The notes: generated by a model not told the origin, from the sequence alone. DNA of 64,000 bases from Oikopleura dioica (GCA_907165135.1 OU015566.1:10462157-10526156), one strand, 5' to 3'; positions 34,456 to 47,626 are shown, counted from the first letter of the stretch. Numbers and translations are program-made.

Positions 34456-35645
34456 TTTTAATGGAACAACGGGTCTTTGGAAGGAACATTATAAGTAGAT
34501 GTTGATTGAGCTCGATTACACGATAATGGAGGAGGGGGGAAAATGATTATCTGGATCATCGATTCTTCTTCTTTTTCGCCCTTTTGGAGCTACTGTTAAA
34601 ACGCAAATGGCAGCTTATCGCGCTCTAAAACAGTACATCCCAAGTGTGACCTTGCCAATCCATATAATCTTTTATTTGTGGAATAGAAAAGAAACTGAAA
34701 TAAATAATTCCAACACACCTCCTTTCTTTCTCACGGACACCACACACAAGAAGATGAACTTTTGACCCAATTGCAAAATTTAAAGTGACCCTAAATATTT
34801 AAGCTTGACGACGAGTCGGATGCAATTTTGAATGTTTCAAAAGACAGAATGGTTCGTTTAACTAGAATTGATTAATTCTGTTAAATAAGATTAGCATTTA
34901 AAATCATCGATAACAACCAAATTTAATGATAAGAAATGCAGTTTTATCTTATTTAAAAAAATATTTTATATGGGCATTCATTAGTGATTATAATACCGTA
35001 TTATATAATATGCTTATAATACAATCTTATGTAATGATATGGCAGAGATATGAATATTCTGTCAGAAAAAATGAGAATATGTCCGCGCGATCCAAGAACG
35101 AGAAGGTCTTCCATCAAATTCTTCAATCAGGAAAAGTCCTCCCCTTTCTCAGCCACTTTCCCAGAGCTTGGAAAATCGACAGAGCCGCTGAAACCCTCAA
35201 AAAGCGCCGAAATAAAACACCTTTGCAGGATTATCTCTCGCCCTGCCCTTGGCCCTTTTGTGCCCCTTGCGGCTATTGGCCTCGGAGCGACCAATCAGCG
35301 CCGCGTTCTTCAGCTCTTTTGACTAAACAACCAGAAATCCCCAGCGCAAAGAGCTGTGTTCATCGAAAACTCGCGAAAAACGACGAAAACGCGCGATTTT
35401 ATTTCATTTTACGTTTTGAGAGAAAAGCAGCAAACTCTAGAATAGCGAGAAAACGACGAATTTGCTCAAGAATAATACAAAAATCGAAGAAAAAGCGAAG
35501 AAAGGCGCCAAGTTCATTTGCAAAAGAAAGAAGTTGAAAGAAGAAGAATTTTAAAACAGTTGCGAAAACGAGAAAACCAAAAAGAGAAAAATCAGAAATT
35601 GCGGAAATCATAAAAGAGGAAATTTGGAAATAAATGGAGCAGTAA
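34456..35645. other. Divergent interval, no gene secured
   Basis: This lies between the ZP/ShKT start (minus) and the vasculin-like start (plus). A 203-codon plus frame at 34926-35537 is open, but its lysine/arginine-rich composition follows from purine-rich DNA and no start, splice sites or family support it. Confidence 0.4.
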
Positions 35646-37665
35646 ATGACAGATGGACGCGATGGCTACGAATTAGCTCCAGCATGGCTCAGTAGCAAAA
35701 ACTTGCAATCTGTAAGTACTCACTTTATGCAGTAATTACTTCGTACAAAAAAATGCGTGTTGGGTGGGTGTATTTTGATTCAATTGCATTTTACTTGGCC
35801 AAATTACAGTATTTGATCGTGAAAGTGTTTTTGGATCAACAGTTATGCTGATATCATATCATTCATAAAAATTGATGATAACTTTCTAGCAGCTATTCTC
35901 ATATTTTATCATCATCAAAACTGACGCCAGTTCAATGTGTCTTTCCTGAAAAAGGGTCCAATATGAGAATTCATTATTAATCATTATTTAGTATTTTTTC
36001 GTCCATAAAATTGGCTTGCTAACCCGCGTAAAATACCTGAGTCAGGCGATAATGAGCGGCTTTTGAAGCTCTTTAGAACCTGACTCGGGTTTTTCTCGCC
36101 AGCTGCCGAGCCTAGTCCGGAAAAAGTCATTTCCTTACAAATGTAAGGAAAAGAAAGCAATTGCTTTCTTGCCAAAAATGCTCGGTAGTTAATTTGATCT
36201 AATACTCCTTTGGTTTTGAAACTGATAAATTACTCCGTTATTTCAGAACGGAAGATCACGACTAAATTCAAAACCAGCAACGGCCAGCGATTTCTTCGCG
36301 CGTGCCCCAGTTCAAAGAAAAACAGAAAACGTCAAACGACCAATGTAAGTTTACAGTTACTGAGTAACGAATCTCTGTACAAACTGCGCTTTCTAGCACC
36401 AGTACAAGTAGTCCATCAAATTATCCGCCGCTAAACAAAAATCTCGGCTTCCTGCAGAAAGGACCACAGCATTCATGGGGTAAAATTCTTTCAGAATCGA
36501 CAGTAACTAAATCTGATTTACAGGGCAAAGACAGAACAACGACCGCTTCCGAGCGGCGGCGGCGACTTCGCCAAAAGCTGATGCAGGCTCATCAGTAGTC
36601 GGGACCGCGCGGCTCGCCCCCAGGCGCGGTCCTGGAACAGCCCAACCCGAGCAGGTACTTTTCTATTTTAAAATGACGTGTGTTTGCATTTGAGCCTCTT
36701 TAGTTTTGGAACAAACCCAAGGGAAGACCTGGCCCTCTGTATGCTGCAAAAACAACTCCGGAAAAGATAATAGGTACAAATTTATTTGACTTTACCAAAC
36801 CAGAAATTGAAAAGAACTTGCTGCTTTTGCTTATGTTTATTTTATGCTAAATTTGTAAAAGCATAGAGGAAAATTTACCAATTGATTTCAATCAATAATT
36901 TGCTTAATGTTGGTTTGTAGTGCCTGTTAATGCGGCTCAATCCCAGTCGACTGGCTCGACTGGTCAGATGCAGTCGCTAGAAACCAAAGTCTTCAAAAAG
37001 CGCATCCCGCGCGGCTCAACCTCTTCACTTGGAAACTCGTTCGAAAACAACAATGACGAAACGGCGAGCAGCGGTGGCGACAATGGCGATGACGGTGACG
37101 TCGAAATTCCCTTTGTCGCCGTCGACAACCACACAGGGCATGAGGTCGAATTCTTCAAAATGCTCGCGCATGATTGGGAATCGGAGCTCAAAAACACGCA
37201 GGAATGGGGCTCTAGATTTCTACAAAATGAGAAAATTTGGTCTACCTGGGTTGAATTACGTGAATCATGGTCTTGAAACAGCTTAAAATACAGCCGCGAA
37301 GCGGCTTTAAAAAAAGCGAAGCCGCTTTGCGGCGTAGTTTTTAATCTAGAAAGGCTTGCGTCTTCTGTCATAAGAGAAATAATGAATGATTTCTTATTAA
37401 TCTTATTCATCTGTCAGCCACTTAAGCATCATTTTGAGCCCTTTTAAAAGCCGCTGTCAAGGCGTGAGATTGAGCAGTGGGCGATTACGCGTCCAGACAA
37501 GGCCCGGGAAAAGTTAAACAACATGAAGTACGTGTCCCTTTTTTTATTATTCATCCCCTTTGCGACCGGCGCAGCTGATGTTTTATTTTTAGGGCGCGAG
37601 GACTGTTCGATGGATCTGTGCCGATTCTCAGCGCCGCACTGGAAACGCTCCCGGTCTCTGTCTGA
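35646..37665 (+). CDS. Vasculin (GPBP1)-like protein
   Basis: Eight exons (35646-35711, 36247-36344, 36397-36479, 36524-36654, 36704-36773, 36921-37239, 37462-37527, 37593-37665) add up exactly to 301 residues. The N-terminus YELAPAWLSSKN matches vasculin's FAPAWL. A low-complexity Ser/Gly/Pro/Arg region includes YPPLNKN (compare the family's FPSL). The C-terminal part, EVEFFKMLAHDW followed by REIEQWAITRPDKAREKLNN, resembles the vasculin block with LLKEMGW and a following acidic/Gln helix. Vasculin is a nuclear GC-rich promoter-binding factor. All introns are GT-AG. The first intron (535 nt) contains a MITE. The frame at 37523-37720 that looks like a signal peptide is this gene's last intron. 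Family assignment is moderate. Confidence 0.55.
36005..36125. mobile_element. MITE copy 1 (GGCTCGGC family)
   Basis: This lies in intron 1 of the vasculin-like gene. Inverted ends carry TTGGCT(C/T)G(C/G) and ACCTGAGTCAGG or ACCTGACTCGGG. The same ends appear at 49511-49660, so this is a dispersed family. Boundaries are approximate. Confidence 0.5.
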
Positions 37666-39450
37666 AGAAAAAAAAGACTCTTTTCTTGTCGTTGTTAATC
37701 ACCATCCACATTCTGTATGACCTTCAAACTCATATTTTTTGAATCCCTTTCTCAAGAGAAATTGAAAGAAGATGAGTTGGGTAAAGTTTTTATATTTAAA
37801 AAAGTGTATAGGCGGGTTTTCTCTCTTTTCTCTTGAAAAAAGGTTCAAATGATACCTTTAACCTATTCGCGAATGCTAGCCAATCTTTTGACAGGGTCGA
37901 AGAGTTCTTTTTTGACCATGCAAAAGAATCGGTTCAGCATGCGTCTATGAGTTAAGCTACAGAAGAGAGCCGATCAGGCTCGTTCTCCCTTTCTCTTTCA
38001 GCTTCTTTATTATTTTTAGTTCATTGGTCATTGTGTCCAGTTCAGTTTTTACTATTTTTGTTAATTATTTCAATCACAACCAAACTCACCATATTATTCA
38101 TGCGTGAACACCAGCATTTAAATATATAAAAATATATATTTTAATTTTTCCAAGTCCCAACATTGTAGCCCAGTGTCGCACTATTTCTCCTACAAAAACA
38201 AAAATGACTCAGACAAAATACAACTTATATTCTGACTTTATTTACATACACACAGATTTCTAATCTAAAACTTAACAGCATTTTTTGAATATTAATCTAG
38301 TTATCTTTATATATTGATATTTGATTATTTGCTGCTTGACAAAGCCTATCACCGAGTAAAGAATTATTTACTTTATCTAAGCAATACATATTCATATATA
38401 AAGATACGACAGAATTAAAGATAAAATTGGGTACTTATTTGAACGGTCTAATTGCTCTTAGATGTCCGCATTTTAACGGATATATTCTTCCTCGAGAAAG
38501 TTCCTATTTTAACGGATGAAAGAGCCCAAGGCTTGTTGAAATTCCGTTAAAATGGCGACTTTTTCGAGGAAGAATAAATCCGTTATAATGCGGTCATCGG
38601 AGAGGAATGCGCCCGTTGGAATGGGTACCCCAAATTTTTGTTAATTGAATTGAATCACTTCCAAAAAATAACCCTTCCTTACAGTTACAGTAGATAATCG
38701 TTTGTAGAGCGTCAAAGAACGCTACTTATTCGGTACACATTGGTGTAACAAGTATCTTTTCTTAAATATTGATCCTGAAATTTTAAAATAATCATTGTGT
38801 TATCATTAGAAATTTTATTTCCTGAGCTAATTGATGATAGAATATTTCTAGAGCTTTACTTTTTGTTTTTTGCTTCACTTACTCTTTTACAAGAGATTTT
38901 GTACAAACAATAACTTGTAGATGACAGATCAGGTTCGTCGATTTGATTGAAAATTAATCATAAATAAGGATGGGGCGTAAGTGATCGGTTTTCGAGGGCA
39001 GATAGTAGTGATTTCAATTCTAGAGCTATTCAGGGAAATTAATGAGCTATGAAATGTCTGGCGATCGTTTGCCAAGATCTAATTATAAAGCCAAATACTG
39101 AGAAATCAATATGGGATGGAATGACTCATTTCCTGCTGAAATTGAGAACCAAGCACTCACTATTATTACCTTCAAAAACAGATACACCAAGTCGTTGAAG
39201 TCCTCCCTTTTTTATCCATGAAAATTTCAACCATCCCCTGTGCCCGTTTTTTTCCTAAAGTTCAAAAAATCAAATTAAAAATTTTCAATTCTCCTCATTT
39301 ACTATTCTCTCATCTTTTTCTCGCAACGAAAACAAACAAAAAACAGAAAGAAGTCGTTTATTTTCACTATTATTATATTCATGAAAAAATAAGTTTTTTG
39401 ACGTTTTTTTTGTTCAGAGGAAATCAACTGATTCAGCCGTGGAACATGAT
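37666..39450. other. Gap with one MITE
   Basis: AT-rich intergenic DNA. Apart from the element at 38428-38629 nothing is recognised. The stretch before 39451 is open and ends in a TTCAG acceptor at 39415-39419, so a further upstream kinase exon cannot be excluded. Confidence 0.4.
38428..38629. mobile_element. Foldback MITE, about 200 bp
   Basis: The whole segment is an inverted repeat. The left end is GGGTACTTATTTGAACGG and the right end, reversed, is GGGGTACCCATTCCAACGGG. Inner arms share TTTTAACGG and ATTCTTCCTCGA. No clear target duplication was found. No coding capacity. Confidence 0.6.
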
Positions 39451-40945
39451 ATGAGTGATCAGGAGTTCGTCCTGCTCGATGAGATCGGCCAGGGCGCTTT
39501 TGGAAAGGTCTACAAAAGCAGGAAGAGCTCGTCGAAGGAGATTCTTGCAGCAAAGGTACAATTCTAGCGCTACTCTAGAACCAAACGAATTCTGTTCTTC
39601 AGATCGTGACATGCTCGGCTCCGGAAGGCATCGATCTCGCGCTCGCGGAAATGTGGGCTCTTTCAAAGGTAATTCTTCTTTTTCTGTTCATTTCATCAAA
39701 AAAAAAACTTAGCTGCCGCATCATCCGAATGTCCTGCGTTTTCACGGGGCATATCTCGAAGCCGACGGAGAATTCACATATCTCAAGCACGGCGACAAAA
39801 CCAACTCTGCTTATCGTCGTCTTATTGAGGTACTAATACTCGAATGGCTGTAGTTCACTAATTTATCGTTTAGTCTTGCCTGAAAGGAGAAATGATGTGT
39901 TCGGTAACGCGGGACTCGCGCTTGTGGTTCATGACAGAGCTGTGCTCTGATGGCGACCTCAACCGATACATCCTAAAGATCCAGGAATCCAAGACAGCTG
40001 CTGAAAATAGTCTCATTAATGCCCAGATTTGTATACAGATGCTTGACGGTTTAAAATTTCTTCACCATGTAAGTGCTTCCTTTAGAAACCATAGAATGAC
40101 TCATTCTTTCAGAATACAGTCGTTCACAGAGACCTCAAACCGGAAAATATACTCGTGGATTTGGCGGACGAGTTGCGCCCGAAGATCAAAATCGCAGATT
40201 TTGGCCTTTCCACGGTGATTACCGAGGAGAACTCGCGCTGTTCAAGCGCATGTGGGTCCGATTACTTCATGGCGCCAGAAGTTTGGAACGGACCGCAGAA
40301 AGAATACCAAGTGCGCACCGCTTTTCTTTTTCATCCGTTTTAAATCGAATTCAGGGTGATCTGGCGGATGTTTGGTCTGCCGGAGCATGCTGCCTCGCGC
40401 TGACAGACAGAGTCTACTTCCGCGACTCGAAGAGTAAAAAGAAGCTGCTGGGCATCTACTACAAAGACGAGGAAAAAGGAAAAGTAAAGAGCCTCGGAGA
40501 AACTCAGGTAGATAAAGCCCTTATTCTCAATGAATCCGGATTAATTTTTATTGAAGTTGGGTAGAGCAAACGTTGATGTAGAAGAATTCGTCGAGAGATT
40601 CAAAAAGCCAACGAAGCCAATCGGCTGGTACGGCAAAGATGACAAGTTCAGGAAAATCGTCGTCAAGGCTCTTTCTCGCGAACCCAAAGACAGGTACGCA
40701 CGCGCTAATCCTTTTCTTTCCTCAGCATTTTTAGACCTACAAGTAAAGAATTCCATCACCAGCTCGTGCTCGCTGGCAAGGCGAAGATCAACCGCTCAAA
40801 GAGCGGCAACATTCGCGAGAATTCGCCGAAGCCAGTGCCCGAATCACCGCCGCTGAAGATTCGCCGCTTTGCTCGCGTCCGAAGACCACTGCGAGACGTC
40901 ATTCCGGTAGAAAAACACAATAGAAGTCCTCTTCTATCGCATTAA
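39451..40945 (+). CDS. STK35/PDIK1L-type serine/threonine kinase
   Basis: Eight exons (39451-39555, 39603-39668, 39713-39829, 39874-40068, 40113-40310, 40355-40507, 40557-40693, 40735-40945) join to 393 residues. Kinase motifs: GQGAFGKVY (P-loop), AAK (catalytic Lys), IDLALAEMWALSK in the alphaC region, LWFMTELCSDGDLNRYI, VVHRDLKPENIL (catalytic loop), ADFGLS, SACGSDYFMAPEVWNG and a DR at the end of the domain. The LALAEMWAL and SACGSDYFMAPEVW segments are typical of the CLIK1/STK35-PDIK1L group, associated with actin and PDLIM1. A basic Ser/Pro tail of about 65 residues follows. All introns are short GT-AG. The start was set at the first in-frame ATG before the P-loop; a TTCAG acceptor lies at 39415-39419, so the true start may be upstream. 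Confidence 0.83.
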
Positions 40946-43110
40946 CTTGAATTTAACCGGTGACCATTTAAATCTATTCTAAGTAAACGGGTCGAGAAAG
41001 GTAACCTTCGATTGATTTTTCAAATTCAATTTGAATCAATTTATTTTCAAAGGGCCTTCTCGCCCCGTTTACTTATTCTGTCAATTATCTGTCGGTGAAT
41101 TTAGCCTCCACTTCCTTTTAATTTCCTTATCTGTGTACTGCCTCCTGACGCACTGCATTATTTTGTCTATAGATTGTATTCTCAATTGAATTTTCAAGGT
41201 CTTGAGAACTTCTCTTTTTTGAACCTATCCTAGCTCGTATTCATCTAGTTATTATTCCGAGACTCAATAAGTTGATTGAAATATGTCAATATTATATTCA
41301 AAAAGTATTATTATTTCCTACAAACTGTTTACTTTTTCTTTTTTGCTTCGCTGCGAGTCGTTTGAATTTCAATTTTTTCTATCAACTTCAAGTTGTCAAT
41401 TAAAAGAAAAAATTGGAGTTTCGCGATCTCAACTTTTCCGGTGCTAATTTGATGATTTAAAAAAAAATTTCGCGGGCCCGGAAATCGTCAAAAAACTTCT
41501 TGTCTAGATTTGTAGAGCTCGTCGAGACGAGTCGAATGATATATAAAACTCCTGACAGTTTCAAGATTTTCCGCCAAAAAAAGTGATAAGAAGGTGTCTT
41601 ATCAAAAATTTTCTGACCGGCGCCGTTTTTGTTCTAGAAAAGCTGAGGTGATGCTTGACCCCGGAAAATGATCCTCATGGTCTGTTCTATTCCGGCAAAA
41701 AATTTCAGCTCGTTATCATTTACCCAGCCGAGTTTATCGTTAACCCGATAACGCGAGTTTGAAATTATACGATAACGAGAGCGGGAGCAGTTAGTGCACC
41801 CGGGCCATCTAGAACAATTTTAAGCAAAAAGAGCGCAAAACTGCTTGTTTTCTTGGTCTGTAAGACGGCGCTTTCGTCGGATTTTTGAAAAATGCTCGGT
41901 CTAGAACTCCTGAGAACTCTTTTTTGTGAGGAAAAACGCGAAAAGAACGCGCGCTCTCTTGATGAATGTTATGTAACATTGAGTTCTCGAGACGAATTTC
42001 CAAAAATTTCCTCCTTTTTTGTAAAAAATAGGGATTAAATAAAGAGTATGAAGATTTCTTAAAGTCAAAGTAAGTGAGGAATAGGTGCTAGAATCTAAGT
42101 TTTTTTGAATTTTTGGATTATCTTCAAAATTGAAGAAAATCACAATGCAACAACTAGCTCTGGGAGCACTAAGTGCTCCCGCTCTCGTTATCGGGTTAAA
42201 TTTCATTTTCCAAGGAAAATGGGACTGTAAATGGGCCGGAAACTAGGAACGTGCAGCGACAACAAAATGCACTAATTTTTTGATTTTTCGCTGATAAGCA
42301 CAGCAGGATATGTGAGGACGAGCTGAAATTTTTTGCCGGAATAGAACAGACCATGAGGATCATTTTCCGGGGTCAAGCATCACCTCAGCTTTTCTAGAAC
42401 AAAAACGGCGCCGGTCAGAAAATTTTTGATAAGACACCTTCTTATCACTTTTTTTGGCGGAAAATCTTAAAACTGTCAGGAGTTTTATATATCATTCGAC
42501 TCGTCTCGACGAGCTCTACAAAACAAGACAAGAAGTTTTTTGACGAGTTCCAGGCCCGCAAAATTTTTTTTGAAATCATCATTTATGCTTTCTGAAAATA
42601 TTTCAATTTCAATGTAAAAACGGACGTTTTAGTATTATGTTGACGATAAAGGAGTCCGAATTGTATTCTGGTGATGTTCACACAATAACTCGAAATCAAA
42701 AATCATTCAAATAAACAACAACGACACTGTTCTTGTTTGTACCATCCGCTGACAATCAAATCACCAACAAAACAAATCAAGACAACCCACTGAAATTCAC
42801 CTAATATCACCCACTATTCTGTTCCTTTCCAAAAAATCGATTCTTCTTCGTCAATTGTAATAAATCATAACTTAAAAACTGCGATTGAAACAGAAATAAA
42901 GACAAGCCATTTTATATCACCTTCCAGTTTTGAAACATTCTTGTTTATTTCGCCACAGAAAATATACTTGATAATAACTCGGTTAATTTTTAATGTGGCC
43001 TGCCAGACACAGGGAAAGGCAACAAGTGTCTATATCAACTTTTAGTCAAATAGATACGACACAAGTTTGTTTTTGAGAAAGACAATTCAGAGAAATAATT
43101 AAGACTGAAG
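40946..43110. other. Gap dominated by a foldback element
   Basis: Most of this interval is the inverted repeat at 41455-42580. The flanks show no exon. Just downstream of the kinase, 40975-40992 and 41052-41068 form a small inverted repeat around AAACGGG, possibly in the 3' flank. Confidence 0.45.
41455..42580. mobile_element. Large foldback element, about 1.1 kb
   Basis: The arms are near-identical inverted copies. Left 41470-41710 matches right 42320-42575, sharing GACGAGTCGAATGATATATA, AAAGCTGAGGTGATGCTTGA and GACCATGAGGATCATTTTCC in opposite orientation. A second inner inverted pair (ATAACGAGAGCGGGAGCA type) lies at about 41780 and 42175. The outer ends run into A/T tracts, so no duplication could be fixed. 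There is no coding capacity. Confidence 0.65.
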
Positions 43111-44587
43111 ATGCGATTATTTTTTCTCCTCGTTTCATCTGCGTTTTCTTCGCTTGTTCAAAAGTCAAAATTTCAAAATGCTGTGAAATTTCGGGATTGC
43201 GGAAGCAATGGGATGGTTGTTCAAAATGTCGAAGTCACGCCTTGCGACGTTCAGCCCTGTGAGCTTTTCCATGGGCAGAATTACTCGATTTCCGTCGACT
43301 TTACAAGCCAGGTAAGCACTTTGTAGAATTGGTACTCTTCCTTGATATCAATAATGATCACTTCGAGTCGTCTCTTTCGCAATAGAATCAATACATAGTA
43401 TCACCATCTATCTACGAGAATCCCAAAATAAATTGCTCGTCTTTAATCGCTATCTATCATTATATTTATTTTCACGCTTGAAAATACGCCGCATCATCAC
43501 TTTTTCCATTTTCGACAAAATCAATAGAAGCCCTTATCTCTTCTCGTTTTTGACTTTAAACTTTACGATCGCCTTGGGGCAGTGGGGTCATGCAGGCACG
43601 TGCTGACCTGTCAAGTAAGGTCTGGTGACATTGGGTCTGACTTAGAGGCTTTTCTTGATCACATGACCGCATTACGCAATCCGCGCGTTTTTTGGAGACG
43701 CGCCCGATTCTCTATCTTTCTGAGCTCAGAGCTCAAGCCAAAATGACCAAAAAGAGCGAGAGAATAGAAAGAACAAAGAGACCGCGCCGCCACGCGCTGA
43801 ATAAAGATGGATTCTGAGCGTCGACTTGAGCTGAAAAAAAAGAAGTTGATTTTTTATATAGAGCGATGACTTTGTTTCGTTCAAACTTTGTGGACAATTG
43901 GGACCCGTTTGTGTGCCCTTTCCAACTGGAGTCAAGGACTTCCAAGGTAAGAGCCTTTCCTAGAGAATATTTATCGACAAATGAAATATTGATTTATAGA
44001 TTCTTCATAGAATAGGAATAATCTAAAATAAGAATCATTCTAAAATATAAATCCATTTTTTCTAGTGACTGCCGGCGCAAACAAATTCTCTTATTCAATG
44101 CCTATTCTATCGAGCTATCCAAACATCAAGGTCGTTGGAAAATTCGAATTCACGTAAGTTCACTCCGCCGCCGGGTGAGATCATCGCCGGCACGGTCAAT
44201 TAGCCGGATACTTCGTTTTCTGGTTCAAATGACATCTTGTGTTTTTCGTTGAATGTGATAGAGTTTCTGAGAAATTTAACGGCGGAGAATTTATTTAATT
44301 GATTTGTGAGCCTACCGCCGGTTTGGAAATTACCACTAAAGAAAATATTTATGAGCTCATAAATCAGCTAATAAATCTCCAGAAAACGACTCTTATCGAC
44401 AAGTAAACTTATAACTGTTATCTTCAGTGGACAGAGCAAGGCCTGTTTCATGGTGCCGCTGAAGATCATGCCTTCAAAAATCTCCGAAGAGAACGTTTTC
44501 CGACTGGAAAATATTATCCCAGGTCTTGACTCACTGTCTCGTAAACAGTCATCGGATCATCACGATGATGGAGATGAGCGTCTCTAA
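43111..44587 (+). CDS. NPC2: NPC2-like cholesterol-transfer protein (ML domain)
   Basis: NPC2 is the soluble lysosomal protein that hands cholesterol to NPC1. Four exons (43111-43311, 43862-43946, 44066-44153, 44428-44587) give 177 residues. A signal peptide (MRLFFLLVSSAFSSL) leads into VKFRDCGSNG, VEVTPCDVQPCELFHGQNYS (family pattern SPCPTQPCQL.KGQSYS), VCVPFPTG, NKFSYSMPILSSYPNIKVVG and a final Cys segment (SKACFMVPLKI). Cys positions fit the ML fold's disulphides. After the domain there is an unusual tail of about 25 residues ending SSDHHDDGDERL. The second-exon acceptor TATATAG is weak. LC3 starts 162 nt downstream on the same strand. Confidence 0.86.
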
Positions 44588-44724
44588 AACAATGCCCGAA
44601 TCGCGCGTCCTAGTCATTCTATCCACAAAACTTGTTCTCTCACTGCTATTTTCCCTTTTTTCTGAAAAATTTCTTCACAGATTCGATTTCGACAAAAAAA
44701 TCGTAAAAAGAGAATTTTGATTTC

Positions 44725-44726
44725 AG
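44725..44726 (+). promoter_or_regulatory. Candidate trans-splice acceptor upstream of LC3
   Basis: TGATTTCAG ends at 44726, in the 162-nt space between NPC2 and LC3 and 23 nt before the LC3 ATG. In a genome with spliced-leader processing this would separate the downstream member of an operon. No acceptor use can be shown from sequence alone. Confidence 0.4.
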
Positions 44727-44737
44727 AAGTGGGATAA

Positions 44738-45183
<446 letters not shown>

Positions 45184-46088
45184 AGGTAGACATAAATTAT
45201 TCACGCCCTTATTAACGAGATCCTAGATGATCTCAATCGATGATCGGGCTCTCCATTCTCCAACCAAAAATACCATAAAAATTCAAAAAAGCTCTTGAAA
45301 CTCATCAAAAAAATGCTCTTTTCTTGCGCCTCGCCTCCCTCTCTTCCCATTACTAATGGGGCCATTAGCGAACGACGAATTATGGATTGAAAAAAAACAT
45401 CAACCAAATACACATTTATCTATATCAAGATACTCATCCCTTTTTTATCTATTTGTCGTATTCTATCAGTATCATTGAAATATCGCTAAATTTTGGTTAT
45501 GAAGACCTCATTGTGTCAAAAAAGCAGCCAATTTGACCTCATCATCAACACAGGACTATTTCTACTCTGTCTTTTACCAGTATTTTCTTATTTTTATTAT
45601 CAGCGCTCCGCATAATTATTCAGAGCCCCCACTTCACTGTACATTTATCGCTTCAGGAAATTCGCTTAAAAAAGGATATTTAAAATTTTTTGTTCGCTGC
45701 GAGGTGAGGTTTTATTTTGTTATTTTCTTTTGCGTTTTGTTTTACAAAGAGTGAAGCCTCTTTGCTCTTGAGTGAAACTATTCTTACGATTCTCTTTTTT
45801 TTTCTACAAAAAATCACAAAAAAGGATTCACTATCGTAGTGAACGGAAAAAAGGTGTTACCGCGATTTTCGTCTTTTTCAGGATTTTCTCTGTTCCGTCT
45901 ATTTCAAAATAAACTTCAACAAAATTCGAAAACCAGTGTTTGGAATCGGCAAGTTTATTAGACAAAGTGCAGTTGTTAGTTGAAAGCAGTGATGGAATCA
46001 TCAGCAGTGACGATAGAATACGTATCTGATTAGGTTGAACTTTTTTAATAGCACTAGTATCTGCTCGATACTAAGTTGGCTTTGGAAC
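45184..46088. other. Gap between convergent genes
   Basis: The 3' flanks of LC3 and of the coiled-coil gene. AT-rich with short frames only. Nothing supported. Confidence 0.45.
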
Positions 46089-47626
46089 TTATTCAGGTGC
46101 AATTTGCCAGGCATAAATAGGCAGTCCGCTTTCTGAAAGGCTTTCCATCGATCCGATAGAAGTTTCTCTTTCTGAAGCGACCCTATAGGGCCTAATAATC
46201 ACTTGTGGATCATATGTTTCTTGCCGCGAATTTGTACTCTTCGTTGATTTCTCAAAGGTCTGCTCAACCCTTCCTGGGAAGTTTCTGACGTTCTTTCGTC
46301 CTTCGACTTTCTTGTTCAGTTGCTCGAGCTTGTAGAGATATTCTTTCTTTTCTTTCTTTAGGTCGTCTTAACAAAAGATTCTCACAATTTCAAGCTGAAA
46401 AAAACCCTCACCGAAGAACATCTCTGACTGTCGAAGCTCCCACTTAGCATTGTCTCTCATGATCTTTTCCAATCTTGGTTTTTCCCGTTCTCGTTCCACT
46501 TAAAATCAGTTGGTTGATTGCTTAAGTTTCTATCTACCTAGAAGATCTTGCTTCTCTCGAAGGCTTGCTTGTCTGCTCTGCTGTTCTAGCTCGAGCCGCT
46601 GTGCAGTTTTCTCCAGCTCTCTTTGCGCCTTTTCGATTTCTGATTTGGGAATCTTTGGCTTTGCTTTTTTGGCCTCGGACTGAAGCCGACTGACAGTTGC
46701 GTTGAGTTCCAAGATTCTATAAAAATAAGACAGAACCAAGTGAACTTCTCGATACCTGGACGTAAGTTTCTCTTGGTTCTTGTCGAAAATCCCTTTGTTC
46801 GAAGGCGTTGTGAATTCCTCGTTTAAATTTTTGATCACTTCAGAATCGTCTTCAACATCTTTGATTGCTGCATTTACCACGCTCAACTCATGGTCAAGTT
46901 TGTCCAGCTGTTCTTGAAGTCGTTGATTATCGCGATTGACTTCCCCGATTTCTTTATTTTGTCGATCTTGAGCAAGGCTAAAGGTGCGTTCTTTCGCCAT
47001 GTGTTGGGAAGAAAGAGCTCTGACTTCATCTTTAGTAGCATTTACGCTCCCTGATTTGAGTTTAAATCATTTCTAAATCAAGTTTTACATCTAATTTTGA
47101 AAAATGCAAAACTCTCCTTGAATTTCTTCGATTCCCTTTTGGAGCTTCGCGGATTCGCCTTGAATGAATTCCTTCTCCTTCGTTATAGTCGCCAAATCTT
47201 GCTCCAGTTGAGCATGCTCCTGGATCAATTCTTCAAGCTCCGCTGTCGCTTCATGAGACCCTTTCAGTTTTCTTCCCATGGTTCTCTTATTGACGAAAAT
47301 AAAAGAAATCTGAGAGACGTTAGATTAGTCTAAGAACCGTGCCTATTGTTTGCCATGATCTCGTCTTCAGCTATTTCTGCATCATTGATTGTCTTCGTCG
47401 CACGATCTAGCTGATCTTGAACATCTTTGAGCTCTTGCCAGAGCTGCGCTTTAGATTTTTGAGGACTTCCAGAAAACGATGGAGCTGGTCCTCTTGGCAT
47501 TGAAACTGACTTTGTTTGACCAGTCTTTATGAATCAGTTTGAAATATCATAATCACTTTTTTCACTAACCTTCATGTCGTTAAATGTCATCCCCTGAAGC
47601 ATGTTTTGGAGACCTGCTCTTGACAT
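46089..47626 (-). CDS. Long coiled-coil protein, unidentified
   Basis: Seven exons (47570-47626, 47343-47509, 47117-47283, 46756-47023, 46538-46716, 46412-46498, 46089-46366, minus) add up exactly to 400 residues. The N-terminus (MSRAGLQNMLQGMTFNDMK, then a Ser/Pro stretch) is followed by heptad-rich coiled coil from about residue 45 to 330: LWQELKDVQDQLDRATKT, ELEELIQEHAQLEQDLATI, LQEQLDKLDHELS, LELNATVSRLQSEAKK. The C-terminal 75 residues are non-helical and end YAWQIAPE. I do not recognise the family; centrosomal or ciliary coiled-coil proteins look similar. Intron 47024-47116 fits as GA-AG and 47284-47342 as GC-AG. Two introns are 39 nt. It lies 332 bp downstream of the PCED1-like gene on the same strand (transcription order PCED1, then this gene). 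Confidence 0.75.

Noticed and set aside
34926-35537. 203-codon plus-strand open frame
   Set aside because: Lys/Arg-rich composition follows from purine-rich DNA; no start context, splice signals or family motif; overlapping frames are equally open.
37523-37720. Small secreted-peptide-like frame starting MKYVSLFLLF
   Set aside because: The ATG belongs to the vasculin-like exon 37462-37527 and the apparent signal peptide is the following 65-nt intron; splicing it gives exact exon phases.
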